In this document: one piece after another, positions 35,181 to 44,890 of the stretch | Layout: the number at the start of each line of letters is the position of its first letter | Position numbering within the stretch: position 1 is the first letter of the stretch | Position numbers and translations under genes: made by a program | Source: Alteromonas lipotrueiana | GTDB taxonomy: Bacteria > Pseudomonadota > Gammaproteobacteria > Enterobacterales > Alteromonadaceae | Assembly: GCF_019249245.1 (NCBI RefSeq) | Contig: NZ_JAESDK010000023.1 | Coordinates: forward strand, 1 to 64,000 | DNA length: 64,000 bases | Direction: 5' to 3' | Notes under the pieces: generated by a model | Told to the model about the DNA's origin: nothing | Seen by the model: only the letters and a program-made list of their open reading frames with translations | Database searches by the model: none

Positions 35181-35957
35181 CTATTCGGTAAGGTCGCTTC
35201 GCCGCTCCCAAATATTGTGTTCAATTTTTTCGAAGTGCCCTGCCCAGCGTTCCATTAATGTTTTTGCTTCATCTTCACTGCCCATGTGCGAGGCCAGAAT
35301 TTCCATAAATTTTTGTTCCGGGGGCGCCATCTCTGCCCAGTTTTTATAAGGCACTGCCAGGTTTAGTTCGCCTTCTCCACCTACCGCCCACGAAAACGCC
35401 CAATTGTAGGGCCACTTTTCAGCACGAGCAGCGTCTGCCATAGTTTTAAGATCGTCTGAAATAGCACTACCGTGACCCAATTTAGGCTGATAACTGGTCA
35501 CTCCCACGTATTTATACTCTACATCAGGACCCCAATGGCTATTTTCGTGATCTTCAACGGCCAGGTAATGGTGATAGTGATCAACATATTGATCAGCCGT
35601 TTGCTGCCAGTTTTCGCTAATCCCCTCTTTTGTCGCCCACTCGTCATGGCTGTCCATGTCGGCCCAGGTAAACTGATTCGCTCTGACCGCCAGTCGATTC
35701 AGCTTATTTCCTAAAACCGGCACATACGCATGCCATTCACGAGGATCATTTTTCGATTTTCTAAACTTAACGTGTTCCTTTAACGCCTGTTCAAGGGCCT
35801 CTTGTTTTCCTTCTTTAGGCACCATTATCCACATTTCGGCCAGCATTTCTTTATCGGCGCCCTTATCTTTATGATCGTCAGCCATCACACTTATTGTTGT
35901 TAAACCAAAATATAGAAGTAAGGCAACCGCTGAAGCATTACGAACCAGTTTTTTCAT
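35181..35957 (-). CDS. Secreted protein of unknown function, possibly two ferredoxin-like domains
   Basis: A 258-residue protein from ATG 35957 (AGAGGA lies 9 bp upstream), with a signal peptide ending near residue 25 (SVMA-DD). The mature chain opens AEMWIMVPKEGKQEALEQALKEHVKFRK and continues with aromatic-rich stretches (YVGVTSYQPKLGHGSAI, NWAFSWAVGGEGELNLAVPYKNWAEM) that suggest two alpha/beta NIPSNAP- or ABM-like domains. I cannot name the family. Upstream at 36044-36054 lies an 11-bp palindrome (GTGTTGAACAC) that could be an operator. The longer upstream frame to 36056 is not needed. Confidence 0.65.
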   Translation of the reverse strand: MKKLVRNASAVALLLYFGLTTISVMADDHKDKGADKEMLAEMWIMVPKEGKQEALEQALKEHVKFRKSKNDPREWHAYVPVLGNKLNRLAVRANQFTWADMDSHDEWATKEGISENWQQTADQYVDHYHHYLAVEDHENSHWGPDVEYKYVGVTSYQPKLGHGSAISDDLKTMADAARAEKWPYNWAFSWAVGGEGELNLAVPYKNWAEMAPPEQKFMEILASHMGSEDEAKTLMERWAGHFEKIEHNIWERRSDLTE

Positions 35958-36332
35958 TGTTGTATCCTCTTGGGTATAAATCCAATGGGCCCAAAACGGC
36001 AATAACCAGGCAAACAGCGGCATGTTATTAAAGAACTCATTACGTGTTGAACACATAAGAATAGACTTATATTTATGAAGTTACTGCATCTTAGACTTAC
36101 TCGGTCTAACCACGAATGGCTTAGCATGAAATCGTTTAAAAAGGGAATAAGCCGAAACGTATATTGATTTATCTTCACTACATTTAATCAAATCTAATAT
36201 ACCTAACACTCACGTCCAGACTATCAGGTATCTTATGATTTAAATCCAAGCGCCGTTTGCTTTGGTGAAGAGAGATTTTATAATGATGCTATTTAGGGCG
36301 AACCGCCATGATTACCAGTTGGAAGAATAGAT
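35958..36332. other. Divergent intergenic stretch
   Basis: No gene. It holds the promoters of the leftward secreted protein and the rightward YrhK-like gene, and the palindrome GTGTTGAACAC at 36044-36054, about 85 bp before the leftward start. Confidence 0.4.
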
Positions 36333-36569
36333 ATGCCGCCTCTGTTAAAGTTAATAGTGAATGATTATGGCTGGATTCATTTATCACTCGGCTTGTTTGG
36401 CAATGTTGCCTTTTTTGCAGGCAGTATTTTGTTTTTACCTGCGTTTGAAGCGTACAAGGTTACAGGGGTCTGGCTGTTTATTGGAGGGGCTTTTTTTATG
36501 CTGCTTGGCTCGATAGGTAAACTTCTGGTAGATATAACCGAAAAGCCTAAACATCATCAACGGTCTTAA
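36333..36569 (+). CDS. YrhK-like small membrane protein
   Basis: A 78-residue protein with two membrane helices (about 17-37 and 45-65). YGWIHLSLGLFGNVAFFAGSILFL...VTGVWLFIGGAFFMLLGSIGKLL matches the YrhK domain, whose function is unknown. GGAAG lies about 8 bp before ATG 36333. It stands alone. Confidence 0.72.
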   Translation: MPPLLKLIVNDYGWIHLSLGLFGNVAFFAGSILFLPAFEAYKVTGVWLFIGGAFFMLLGSIGKLLVDITEKPKHHQRS

Positions 36570-36704
36570 TCGCTATTTGTTGGCCCGGCAGAAGGATTTA
36601 TGTGATGTGGTGACACGTGCTTTGGCAGAATTTAAACACGCACCCAACGGCGTTCAAAGAACCCGTTGGTTCGAGACAGGCCGCCAGATGCGCTGTTGTG
36701 CCGC

Positions 36705-37166
36705 TTATTTTACTTCAGAACCGCGACCGGCGTCTTTCAGGTAATTAATCCAAACCCCTTCGTCTTCGCGAACCACATCTTTGTTGATGGTATAGCCCAC
36801 CAGCTCGCTAACCTGTTTATTCATCTTATTACGTAACCGACCTAAAAAGCCCGCTTCAGCTATAATATCAATATGATAAACCTTTTCTTCGCAGCGGCGC
36901 TTATCGAGCCAGTCTGCAATGGTGCCAGCGAACCGGTTTGCCTCAATATCGGTGGCATCTTTGCGACTCATGCTGTCCACACCCGGTACGTTACCGCCTG
37001 GCGCCGATTTAGCCCCTGGGCGATCAGTGACTAAATCACTGTCAGAGTCACGACCATCGTCGTTCATCAGAACCACTACCGGCTTGAGCTTGCTGGCTCC
37101 TTCTTGTTCAATAAAAAGTTTTGCTTCAGTTTGATTTGCTACTACCAGATATGATTTTCCTAACAT
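36705..37166 (-). CDS. Host-attachment-protein family (ribosome/release-factor-like) protein
   Basis: A 153-residue protein from ATG 37166 (GAGGA upstream). SYLVVANQTEAKLFI opens the fold, a variable glycine/aspartate linker follows (about 33-62), then DIEANRFAGTIADWLDKRRCEEKVYHIDIIAEAGFLGRLRNKMNKQVSELVGYTINKDVV. This is the host_attach/baeRF layout, related to eRF1-like domains. Family members were named from Agrobacterium attachment, but their actual role is unclear. The upstream extension to 37238 is rejected because it lacks a ribosome site. Confidence 0.75.
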   Translation of the reverse strand: MLGKSYLVVANQTEAKLFIEQEGASKLKPVVVLMNDDGRDSDSDLVTDRPGAKSAPGGNVPGVDSMSRKDATDIEANRFAGTIADWLDKRRCEEKVYHIDIIAEAGFLGRLRNKMNKQVSELVGYTINKDVVREDEGVWINYLKDAGRGSEVK

Positions 37167-37396
37167 GCTTGGTCCTCGCGTTTGTTGTAACCTATTTTTA
37201 TAAGCCTGATTGAACAAAAAAGATTGGTTCTGTACCAAACGAACGGATAAATAGTCGTCAAACCGGATATAAAAAGAGACATGGCGACCGCATGAATTGG
37301 AATCATCGCCAAAACAAACGCGCTGCGTAGGTTTCCAAAACGCCTAAGACTAAATGGTGCCCCCTTATACTCAACAAGCAAATTTTAATAAAACGC

Positions 37397-38314
37397 CTAC
37401 TGACTTGCTTTGACATGTGCCATGGCCAGCTTTAAAAATTTCTCACCTTGTTTCGCTCCGTTTTCAAGCTCTTGCTGTCTGGCGGGATCGGTAATACTGC
37501 TGAAATTAGCTTCCACGGTTTCAGGGCTTTGGTCTTGCGCCGGTAAAAAAACGCCTTGGGTTTCCACAATCCGCGCGCAAGAATATCCTCCCACTCCGGC
37601 GCATAAAATCATACGGTTTGGCGCATCTTCGTGACACAGTGTTAGCGCGCCGGCAGTCACCGATTCGGTGGTCAGCATGCTATAAATATCGGGGGGCAGT
37701 AAGTCTTCGGTCATGCGAGTGCCTGCAGTAGGCGCCAGCGCATTTACACGGATATCATGCTTGGCCCCTTCTAATACCAGCGTGTTCATAAACCCGATAA
37801 CGGCCATTTTTGCAGCACCATAATTTGTCTGTCCAAAATTACCGTACAGGCCACTTGATGAAGTGGTCATCATAATACGTCCATAATTTTGGCTTTGCAT
37901 GGTTTCCCACACTGCTTTGGTGCAGTTAACCGTACCCATTACATGTACATCAAATACCGCTTTAAAATCGTCCATGGCCATTTTAGCAAATGACTTATCG
38001 CGCAGAATACCGGCATTGTTAATTAACACATCAATACGCCCCCACTTGTCTAATGTGGTCGTTACCATATCCTGTACCTGTGCCATATCGGCCACGTTTG
38101 CGCCGTGAGCAATGGCTTGTCCCCCGGCTTGTTCAATTTCTTTCACCACTTGTTGCGCAGCCGCCGATGAACCGCCACTGCCATCGCGCGCCCCTCCAAA
38201 GTCGTTCACCACCACTTTGGCCCCGCGTTTTGCCAGCTCAAGTGCATGAGACTTGCCCAGACCATTTCCCGCGCCGGTTACAATAGCCACTTGATTTTCA
38301 AATGAAATTGTCAT
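37397..38314 (-). CDS. SDR 3-hydroxyacyl-CoA dehydrogenase-like (17-beta-HSD4 type)
   Basis: A 305-residue short-chain dehydrogenase. TGAGNGLG is at 13-20, NNAG near 99-102, catalytic Tyr165/Lys169 in YGAAK, with a C-terminal extension like the dehydrogenase domain of multifunctional beta-oxidation enzymes (MFE-2). It should oxidise (R)-3-hydroxyacyl-CoA. The MaoC hydratase gene (38368) lies 53 bp upstream and the acyl-CoA dehydrogenase is next, so the three form a probable fatty-acid degradation unit. AAGGGC precedes ATG 38314. Confidence 0.87.
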   Translation of the reverse strand: MTISFENQVAIVTGAGNGLGKSHALELAKRGAKVVVNDFGGARDGSGGSSAAAQQVVKEIEQAGGQAIAHGANVADMAQVQDMVTTTLDKWGRIDVLINNAGILRDKSFAKMAMDDFKAVFDVHVMGTVNCTKAVWETMQSQNYGRIMMTTSSSGLYGNFGQTNYGAAKMAVIGFMNTLVLEGAKHDIRVNALAPTAGTRMTEDLLPPDIYSMLTTESVTAGALTLCHEDAPNRMILCAGVGGYSCARIVETQGVFLPAQDQSPETVEANFSSITDPARQQELENGAKQGEKFLKLAMAHVKASQ

Positions 38315-38367
38315 TGTATGCCCTTCATTATTTACGTTTTAATTTAATCTGTTGTCAGCCTGTGCTG

Positions 38368-38829
38368 TTATTTTTTTATTAGCTGCAAACCTATCCACTC
38401 GGCTTTAAGCGCCGGCTTGGCGCTGTTTTCAATCTCTATGGTGACATCGTACGTCACCTTGTATTGCCCTGACTTGGTATCGTCCACCTCTTTTATCCGG
38501 GCTATACCCCGAATTCGGCTGCCCTGGGTAACCGGAGCTAAAAACCGCACTTTGTCAAAGCCATAGTTAATGCCCATAACGGCACCCTCTACCTGCAAAC
38601 TAAATGACTCTGCAAAATACGAGAGCATCGAAAGGGTTAAAAAACCATGGGCGATAGTGGTACCAAAAGGCGTTTGCCGGGCTTTCTCTTCATCCACATG
38701 AATAAACTGATGATCATGAGTACAGTCGGCAAAACGGTCTATTTGCTGTTGGGTGACGCAGAACCAGTCGGTAGGCGGCAGGCTATGACCAATGCTGTCT
38801 AACATTTGTTGATGAGTTACGATTTGCAT
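38368..38829 (-). CDS. MaoC-like enoyl-CoA hydratase
   Basis: A 153-residue single-hotdog protein. CTHDHQFIHVDEEKARQTPFGTTIAHGFLTLSML is the hydratase-2 motif, with the catalytic His and its partner Asp region. It hydrates trans-2-enoyl-CoA to the (R)-3-hydroxy form, which suits the adjacent (R)-specific SDR. It lies 53 bp from the SDR and 55 bp after the dehydrogenase stop. Confidence 0.87.
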   Translation of the reverse strand: MQIVTHQQMLDSIGHSLPPTDWFCVTQQQIDRFADCTHDHQFIHVDEEKARQTPFGTTIAHGFLTLSMLSYFAESFSLQVEGAVMGINYGFDKVRFLAPVTQGSRIRGIARIKEVDDTKSGQYKVTYDVTIEIENSAKPALKAEWIGLQLIKK

Positions 38830-38884
38830 TTTTTCAGGCTTCCTGTATTGCGATGCACATTGCGTTACGCTCTATAACCGTTAG

Positions 38885-40696
38885 TTAAAACCATTCGCTT
38901 TGCATATCGGCGTTCGTCGTATCCAGCTGGCTAATAAGCGCAGCCCAGTGTTTAATTTCAGGCAGCTCACTGCGAAAGAAAAACTGCATAGTATGCAATT
39001 TGCCTCGATAAAAATTCTGTTCGCTGTCGCTTTGATTTGGCTTATCAGTTATGGCCTGATTTGCAACCATCCCCTGTTTAAGCCACATCCAGGCAATCAC
39101 CACGTGTCCAAACATATCCAGATACTTCACTGAATTCGAAAATGCGGCATCAATGTTGGTTGAACGGGTCGCCGTCAGCACCTTTTTGGTAGTGCTGTCG
39201 AGGGTACTTATTGCCTCGCCTAAAGCGGTCGCGAATTCACTTAGTGCCGGTTGCTTTACGGCCTGGCTAACGGTGCGCTGCATGGCACCCAAACATGCCT
39301 TATAACCGGCAAAATCATTCATGGGTACTTTGCGACCCAACAAGTCCATAGACTGGATTCCGGTGGTGCCTTCATGGATCGGATTTAACCGGTTTTCGCG
39401 GTAAAACATCTCTACCGGATGCTCATTGGTATAGCCCGCCCCGCCTAACACCTGAATAGCGTAATGATTGGCTTTTAAACCATATTCTGAAGGCCAGGTT
39501 TTGATAATGGGGGTTAAAAAGTCCAGCAACGTATGCCCTGCTTTTCGTTCTTCAGCAGTGGGCGCGGTTTTTTCATCATCATGCAGCCGGGCACCAAACA
39601 GACATAACGCCAACGATCCTTCAGCATAGGCTTTTTGCGCCAACAACATACGTTTCACATCGCTGTGTTCAATAATATTGACTGGTGCAGACTCTGGGTT
39701 CTTTTCACTGAGCAACCGACCTTGCGGACGTTCTTTGGCATAGTTTAATGAATACTGATAGCCGGCTAGTGCCATTACCGTCGCCCCCATGCCCACAAAC
39801 AAACGAGCTTCGTTCATCATATGAAACATATAGGTCAGACCCATGTTTTCTTCACCCACCAAATACCCCACTGCGCCGCCCTTTTCACCGAAAGTAAGTG
39901 CGGTAGAAGTAATAGCATGCCCGCCCATCTTGTGAAACAAACCGGTGAGGGCCACATCGTTAGGCTCGCCCACTCTGCCATCATCATTTACCATCAGCTT
40001 GGGTACAATAAACAGCGAAATACCTTTTATACCTTTGGCCGCGCCCTGAATGCGGGCTAGTACTAGATGCACAATATTGTCACTTAAATCGTGATCGCCG
40101 CCCGAGATATAAATTTTGCTGCCCGTGATTCGGTAGCTGCCATCAGGCTGTTTGACGGCTTTAGTAATAAGGTCGGCCAAGCCAGAGCCGGCGCCAGGCT
40201 CGGTCATAGCCATAGTGCCGGTAAAGCGTCCTTCACGCATGGGCGTGACCCACTTTTGAATTTGTTCAGCCGTACCATGAGCCTGAATCAAGTTTGCATT
40301 CGCATTTGTCAAAGTGGTGTAACCCATCACGCTCATACCCGAAGCGGTAAGATGCGCACTTACGGCGCAGGCCACCAGTGAGGGCAGCTGCATACCACCA
40401 TGTTCAAAGTCAGCAGTGGCAGCCGCCAGGCCCGAGTCGATAACTGCCTGAACCGCGGTTTTAATTTCAGGAATAAGATGCGCTTTTTTTCCATCAAATT
40501 CGGGCTTTTGCAGATCGGTCTTTTGTCTGATAGGTAACAAATAACGTTCTGCCACACTTTTTGCGGTCTGCATGGCCGCCTCAAAGGTTTCCTGATTATG
40601 ATCGCTAAAGCGTTCGCGACTGCTTAATTCCTGAGCGTCAAACAATTCGTACAGCATAAAATGCAAATCGCGTTCATTTAAGATTGATGCAGCCAT
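38885..40696 (-). CDS. Acyl-CoA dehydrogenase with C-terminal extension
   Basis: A 603-residue flavoprotein. AMTEPGAGSGLADLITKA is the substrate/FAD signature, and YRENRLNPIHEGTTGIQSMDLLGRK carries the catalytic glutamate region and the typical GIQ-D-L-GRK motif. The C-terminal 130 residues (SQAVKQPAL..., VIAWMWLKQGM) form the extra domain of the long ACAD group. It makes trans-2-enoyl-CoA for the MaoC hydratase encoded next. AGAGGA precedes ATG 40696. Divergent from an XRE regulator that probably controls it. Confidence 0.9.
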   Translation of the reverse strand: MAASILNERDLHFMLYELFDAQELSSRERFSDHNQETFEAAMQTAKSVAERYLLPIRQKTDLQKPEFDGKKAHLIPEIKTAVQAVIDSGLAAATADFEHGGMQLPSLVACAVSAHLTASGMSVMGYTTLTNANANLIQAHGTAEQIQKWVTPMREGRFTGTMAMTEPGAGSGLADLITKAVKQPDGSYRITGSKIYISGGDHDLSDNIVHLVLARIQGAAKGIKGISLFIVPKLMVNDDGRVGEPNDVALTGLFHKMGGHAITSTALTFGEKGGAVGYLVGEENMGLTYMFHMMNEARLFVGMGATVMALAGYQYSLNYAKERPQGRLLSEKNPESAPVNIIEHSDVKRMLLAQKAYAEGSLALCLFGARLHDDEKTAPTAEERKAGHTLLDFLTPIIKTWPSEYGLKANHYAIQVLGGAGYTNEHPVEMFYRENRLNPIHEGTTGIQSMDLLGRKVPMNDFAGYKACLGAMQRTVSQAVKQPALSEFATALGEAISTLDSTTKKVLTATRSTNIDAAFSNSVKYLDMFGHVVIAWMWLKQGMVANQAITDKPNQSDSEQNFYRGKLHTMQFFFRSELPEIKHWAALISQLDTTNADMQSEWF

Positions 40697-40856
40697 GAAA
40701 TCCTCTGAATAATAAAAACCGGCAAGCGGTGGCGTCTGGTAACTTTACTTAACACTATTGTTCCTGTGATAAGCTCGAAGTAACATGACCTTACAGGTCA
40801 TACTTTTCGAGGCCATATTGCCTTGTCATCAATAAGAAGCGATATGTTCTAAAATT

Positions 40857-41708
40857 ATGTCTTCATTATTATCTGAACAGGCCGGCCTGCCCGCGCAGCA
40901 GGCCTTTAGCCGCCTGTTAAAATTCTGGCGCAAAGTATTTGATTTAAGCCAGGAAGAGCTGGCCTATGCCATTAATTCATCGGCCCGGCATATCAGCCGT
41001 CTGGAAAACGGCCATGTACATCCAAGCTTTGACATGGTCGAAAAAATAGCGGCATTTCTAAAGCTTAAAGAGCGGGACACCAGCCATCTGTTAATTGCCG
41101 CCGGGTTTATGGCCAAGCCGGCCCAAACCGACTTTCATGCCTCCCGATTGAGCTGGTTGCGCAAGGCCATGAAGCTAACTTTGCGAGCTTTAGATCCCTA
41201 CCCGTCGGTGCTGATAAACGAGGCGGGAAAAATATTAATGGTCAATAAGGGCTGGGTACATTTCTATACGCCAATCGTGGGGCGTCAGGCGCTTCAAAGT
41301 GCCGTGAATCATTTTGAGTTTTTGTTTGAATTACACCACCACCATAGTAAGGCTATGCAGGATGCGTTGGCATTAATACTCATGAACCTTCAGCAAGAAA
41401 ATCTGCTGCGCCCTGATCCCACCATAGCTGCGCTTTTGCACCGTTTATCACAGTGCCGGGGGGTGCCGGCCGACTGGGCGCTACGCGCGGCAAAATTAGA
41501 ACCCATGGCCAGCTTTAAGACCGAGCTGGAGATTGAGGGAAAATTGCAGAGCTTTTACAGTGTGAGCCAGACAGTAGGCGCAATGGGGCCCACGGCATAC
41601 GTGTCAGAGCCGCGTCTTACTGTGAACACCTTGTATCCAGAGGACGAGTCGAGGCCAAAGATGCAAATGCCTGATTCTGTTATGCCGCATCCGCTGTTGT
41701 TCTATTAG
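40857..41708 (+). CDS. XRE-family regulator with MmyB-like ligand domain
   Basis: A 283-residue regulator. The N-terminal HTH (about 20-80) reads LSQEELAYAINSSARHISRLENGHVHPSFDMVEKIAAFLKL. The remainder matches the MmyB-like domain (ILMVNKGWVHFYTPIVG...), which can bind a fatty-acyl or similar ligand. It is divergent from the acyl-CoA dehydrogenase operon across 160 bp and is its likely regulator. The ribosome site is poor. A terminator follows at 41776-41813. Confidence 0.82.
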   Translation: MSSLLSEQAGLPAQQAFSRLLKFWRKVFDLSQEELAYAINSSARHISRLENGHVHPSFDMVEKIAAFLKLKERDTSHLLIAAGFMAKPAQTDFHASRLSWLRKAMKLTLRALDPYPSVLINEAGKILMVNKGWVHFYTPIVGRQALQSAVNHFEFLFELHHHHSKAMQDALALILMNLQQENLLRPDPTIAALLHRLSQCRGVPADWALRAAKLEPMASFKTELEIEGKLQSFYSVSQTVGAMGPTAYVSEPRLTVNTLYPEDESRPKMQMPDSVMPHPLLFY

Positions 41709-41775
41709 TAAAAAATTTAGCTCCACCGTTTGATGAATACCGGGCCGGCTTCTTTAAAGCCATGAGACAGAAATA

Positions 41776-41813
41776 AAAAAACCCGCTGGCTCGTAAAGAG
41801 CAAGCGGGTTTTT
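41776..41813. terminator. Bidirectional terminator
   Basis: AAAACCCGCTgGCTC and GAGCaAGCGGGTTTTT form a strong stem between the XRE regulator and the convergent DEAD-box helicase, with T-tracts on both strands. Confidence 0.85.
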
Positions 41814-41842
41814 AGTATCACTGGCCTACACGCTGGTGGGTG

Positions 41843-43153
41843 TTATGCCTGTTCGGTCTGACGCCGGGGTTTTGCCTGACGGCGACGCGCCGGGCCATTA
41901 TTCTGACTGCGGCCGTCGTTTTGTCCACGGGTACCATCGCGACGACCGGCCGAATTAGCTTTAGGCTTTTTCGGTTTAGCTGGCTTCTTAGGCGCTGACA
42001 ACGTTGTCTCACGCAAGCTCAGCTGAGGCTCGAAGCCCTTTAAGGTTTCACGAGGCAGCAATTGCTGAATCAAGGTTTCAATGTCTTTAAGCTGGTCATA
42101 TTCATCGGCGCTTACCAGAGACCATGCCTGGCCTGAGGCACCCGCCCGTCCGGTACGCCCGATACGGTGAACGTAATCGGCGGCAGTGTTAGGCAAATCC
42201 AGGTTCACCACAATCGGCAACTGGCTAATATCCAGCCCCCGGGCGGCGATATCCGTTGCTACCAGAATTTTTATCGTACCGTCTTTAAAAGCGGCCAACG
42301 CTTTAGTCCGAGCACCCTGGCTTTTATTGCCATGGATGGCCGCACTGGAAATACCCGCTGACTCTAACTTTTTGGCAATGCGGTTAGCACCGTGTTTGGT
42401 CCGACTAAAAACCAGTGCCTGTTCCCAGCTCTGTTGTTTTGCCATTGAGATAAGCGCCGCAATTTTTCGGTTTTTATCTACCGGCACCAAACGCTGATCG
42501 ATTTTTTCAACCGTGGTGTTCGCAGGGGCGGTCGATAGCTTAACCGGCTGTCGGGTAATCGACTCAGCCAGCTCAGTAACAGAACCCGCGAACGTGGCTG
42601 AGAACAGCAAGGTTTGACGCTTGGCAGGCAACAACTTCAAAATTCGCTTGATATCGTGAATAAAGCCCATGTCTAACATGCGATCGGCTTCATCTAATAC
42701 CAGCACTTCTAAATCGCTGAATTTAACTGCATTTTGCTGATACAAATCCAGCAAACGGCCTGGAGTAGCAATTAATACATCCACCCCTGCACGAAGGCGC
42801 TTCATTTGGGGATTAATCCCTACCCCACCAAAAACCACGGCGGTTTTAAGCGGCATAAATTCGCTGTACTCGCGAACGCTTTGCTCTACCTGAGCTGCAA
42901 GTTCACGTGTTGGGGTTAAAATAAGTGCCCGTACATTGTTGGGTGAGGCTGGTTTGCCGTGCTCCAAACGATGTAAAAGAGGTAAGGCAAACCCTGCGGT
43001 TTTGCCAGTTCCGGTCTGCGCAGCGGCCAGAACATCCTGTCCTGACAAAATAGCAGGAATAGCTTGCTCCTGAATGGGAGACGGCGTGCTATAGCCCTGT
43101 TTTTCAATAGCTTGTTGAAGCGGGGCTGACAAACCCAACTGGGAAAACGACAT
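41843..43153 (-). CDS. DEAD-box RNA helicase (RhlE-like)
   Basis: A 436-residue helicase with all core motifs: [11 protein letters not shown] (motif I), [19 protein letters not shown] (motif II), [16 protein letters not shown] and [10 protein letters not shown] (motif VI). The C-terminal tail is basic, rich in lysine, proline and arginine ([20 protein letters not shown]...), like RhlE proteins that remodel ribosomal or messenger RNA. I start at ATG 43153 (CGAGG upstream; [14 protein letters not shown] is the standard opening). The upstream extension to 43246 is not supported. A cold-shock protein gene lies 101 bp further right on the same strand. Confidence 0.9.
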   Translation of the reverse strand: MSFSQLGLSAPLQQAIEKQGYSTPSPIQEQAIPAILSGQDVLAAAQTGTGKTAGFALPLLHRLEHGKPASPNNVRALILTPTRELAAQVEQSVREYSEFMPLKTAVVFGGVGINPQMKRLRAGVDVLIATPGRLLDLYQQNAVKFSDLEVLVLDEADRMLDMGFIHDIKRILKLLPAKRQTLLFSATFAGSVTELAESITRQPVKLSTAPANTTVEKIDQRLVPVDKNRKIAALISMAKQQSWEQALVFSRTKHGANRIAKKLESAGISSAAIHGNKSQGARTKALAAFKDGTIKILVATDIAARGLDISQLPIVVNLDLPNTAADYVHRIGRTGRAGASGQAWSLVSADEYDQLKDIETLIQQLLPRETLKGFEPQLSLRETTLSAPKKPAKPKKPKANSAGRRDGTRGQNDGRSQNNGPARRRQAKPRRQTEQA

Positions 43154-43254
43154 AATACCTCGAATGGCAAAAATAGATGAGCAAAAAAAGAAGGGAGTTA
43201 TAGAAACATAACCGTTACAGGCACTATGAGTGCCTGTAACCAACAAGCATGGGT

Positions 43255-43461
43255 TTACAGTACAACCACGTCGGCTGCCTGAGGACCCTTATTGCCTTGT
43301 TCTACGGTAAACTGTACTTCCTGACCTTCGGTCAACGTACGGAAACCTTCAGATTTGATTGCGCGAAAATGTACAAAGACATCTTTACCGCCGTCTGCTT
43401 GAGTAATGAAACCAAAACCTTTGGTTTCGTCAAACCATTTTACTGTACCTGTGGTAGACAT
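43255..43461 (-). CDS. Cold-shock (CspA-family) protein
   Basis: A 68-residue nucleic-acid-binding protein. [31 protein letters not shown] carries the RNP1 (KGFGFI) and RNP2 (VFVHF) motifs. It acts as an RNA chaperone. AGGAA lies before ATG 43461. It could be cotranscribed with the helicase at 43153, which would fit a cold-response role, but a weak gap of 101 bp separates them. The leader upstream is long (about 300 bp before the divergent gene). Confidence 0.93.
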   Translation of the reverse strand: MSTTGTVKWFDETKGFGFITQADGGKDVFVHFRAIKSEGFRTLTEGQEVQFTVEQGNKGPQAADVVVL

Positions 43462-43807
43462 AGATAATTCCTAAAGAGATTAATTAAATAGTGGATGCAA
43501 CCAGGCATCCAGTTTGCACTGAAGGGCTATCTGTTTTGCAGTAGGCTTTTATCGGTAGACGTCTAAATGTGAATCGCACGAGGGGGACTAACAAGAAACT
43601 AACGTAAAGAAGCATTTATCAAATTGAAATAGAACCTTCTAAAGGCGAGCATTATAGTATCAGGCTTTCGTCATATACACCAGCCTGTTTTTTGTTCTTT
43701 GTGGATATGTCACAACTTGTAACATAAAGCTGAACAAATTTAGTACCAAGGTCGTAGCAAGCCACTGATAGGTAATTGTTATGCTAAAAATAAAAAAGGA
43801 TAATACT
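43462..43807. other. Divergent intergenic stretch
   Basis: It holds the promoter and probably a long 5' leader of the cold-shock gene (leftward) and the promoter of the channel gene (rightward, AAGGA at about 43796). No gene seen. Confidence 0.45.
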
Positions 43808-44878
43808 ATGCAGCGTTTGCTCACACTTGGACTGTTGTTTTGCACCTTATGGTCGGCAACTGTTATGGCGCAAAATAACAGTGCCGAAATGGTGATTGCC
43901 ACAAAAGAAGCACCACCTTTTGTTATGAAAAATGCAGAAGGTGAGTTTGAAGGCATCAGTATTTATTTGTTCGAACAAGTGGCTGAAGAGCTTGATATTA
44001 CATACCGTTACGAAGAAACCGACCTTAACGGCATGCTTGAAGGTCTGCAAGAAGGAAAGTATGACGCGTCAATTGCCGCGATAACCGTAAACGCTGAACG
44101 TGAAACTAAAGTCGACTTTACCCACCCGTTTTATACTACCGGCCTGGCTATTGCGGTACCTAAAGATGAAAGCAGGCTGATGTCAGCTATTTCAAATTTC
44201 TTTTCATGGGAATTTCTGGCCGCGTTAGGTGGGCTTTGTTTACTTCTTTTTGTGGTTGGTTTGATAATGTGGCTGGTAGAGCGCCATGGCAATAAAGAAC
44301 AGTTTGGGGGCTCTACCTCTAAAGGCATTGGCTCTGGCTTTTGGTGGGCCGCGGTCACTATGACAACTGTTGGCTATGGAGATAAAGCACCGGTAACAGC
44401 AGCGGGCCGTGTCGTTGGCTTTATCTGGATGTTCGCTGCCATAATAATCATCAGTAGCTTTACAGCTGCAATCGCAACAAGTTTGACCGTCAGCCAGCTA
44501 GAAACCCAGGTGCAAGGGGTCGATGACTTACCCGGTGTTCGTGTATCAACATTAGCGAACTCTGCCAGCGCCGACTTTTTAGAGAGCCGCTCAATTGATT
44601 ACAAAACGGTAGCAACGATTGATGAAGGGCTTGCTGCGATGGCGAAGGGCGATATGGATGCCCTGGTCTACGACAAGCCGATTCTTGAATATCGTATCAA
44701 CCAGAATTTTGAAGATAAAATTCAGGTATTGCCCAACGTGATTGACCGACAGGACTATGCCCTGGCGTTGCCTGAAGACAGCCCTCGTCGTGAACAGTTT
44801 AACACTACGTTATTGCGTATTATCGATACCAATGAATGGCGTGAAAAGGTTAATGAAGTTCTGGGTAATCAAAAATAA
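43808..44878 (+). CDS. GluR0-like ligand-gated potassium channel
   Basis: A 356-residue membrane protein. After a signal peptide (about 1-21, VMA-Q), residues 27-120 and about 235-345 are the two lobes of a periplasmic amino-acid-binding domain (ATKEAPPFVMKN..., LPGVRVSTLANSAS). Between them lie two membrane helices (about 135-157 and 201-222) with a pore loop containing TTVGYGD at 186-192, the potassium selectivity filter. This is the layout of prokaryotic ionotropic glutamate-receptor channels such as Synechocystis GluR0. It probably opens a potassium pore on binding an amino acid. AAGGA 7 bp before ATG 43808 decides the start over 43781. Confidence 0.88.
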   Translation: MQRLLTLGLLFCTLWSATVMAQNNSAEMVIATKEAPPFVMKNAEGEFEGISIYLFEQVAEELDITYRYEETDLNGMLEGLQEGKYDASIAAITVNAERETKVDFTHPFYTTGLAIAVPKDESRLMSAISNFFSWEFLAALGGLCLLLFVVGLIMWLVERHGNKEQFGGSTSKGIGSGFWWAAVTMTTVGYGDKAPVTAAGRVVGFIWMFAAIIIISSFTAAIATSLTVSQLETQVQGVDDLPGVRVSTLANSASADFLESRSIDYKTVATIDEGLAAMAKGDMDALVYDKPILEYRINQNFEDKIQVLPNVIDRQDYALALPEDSPRREQFNTTLLRIIDTNEWREKVNEVLGNQK

Positions 44879-44890
44879 AAATCTGCTTTT

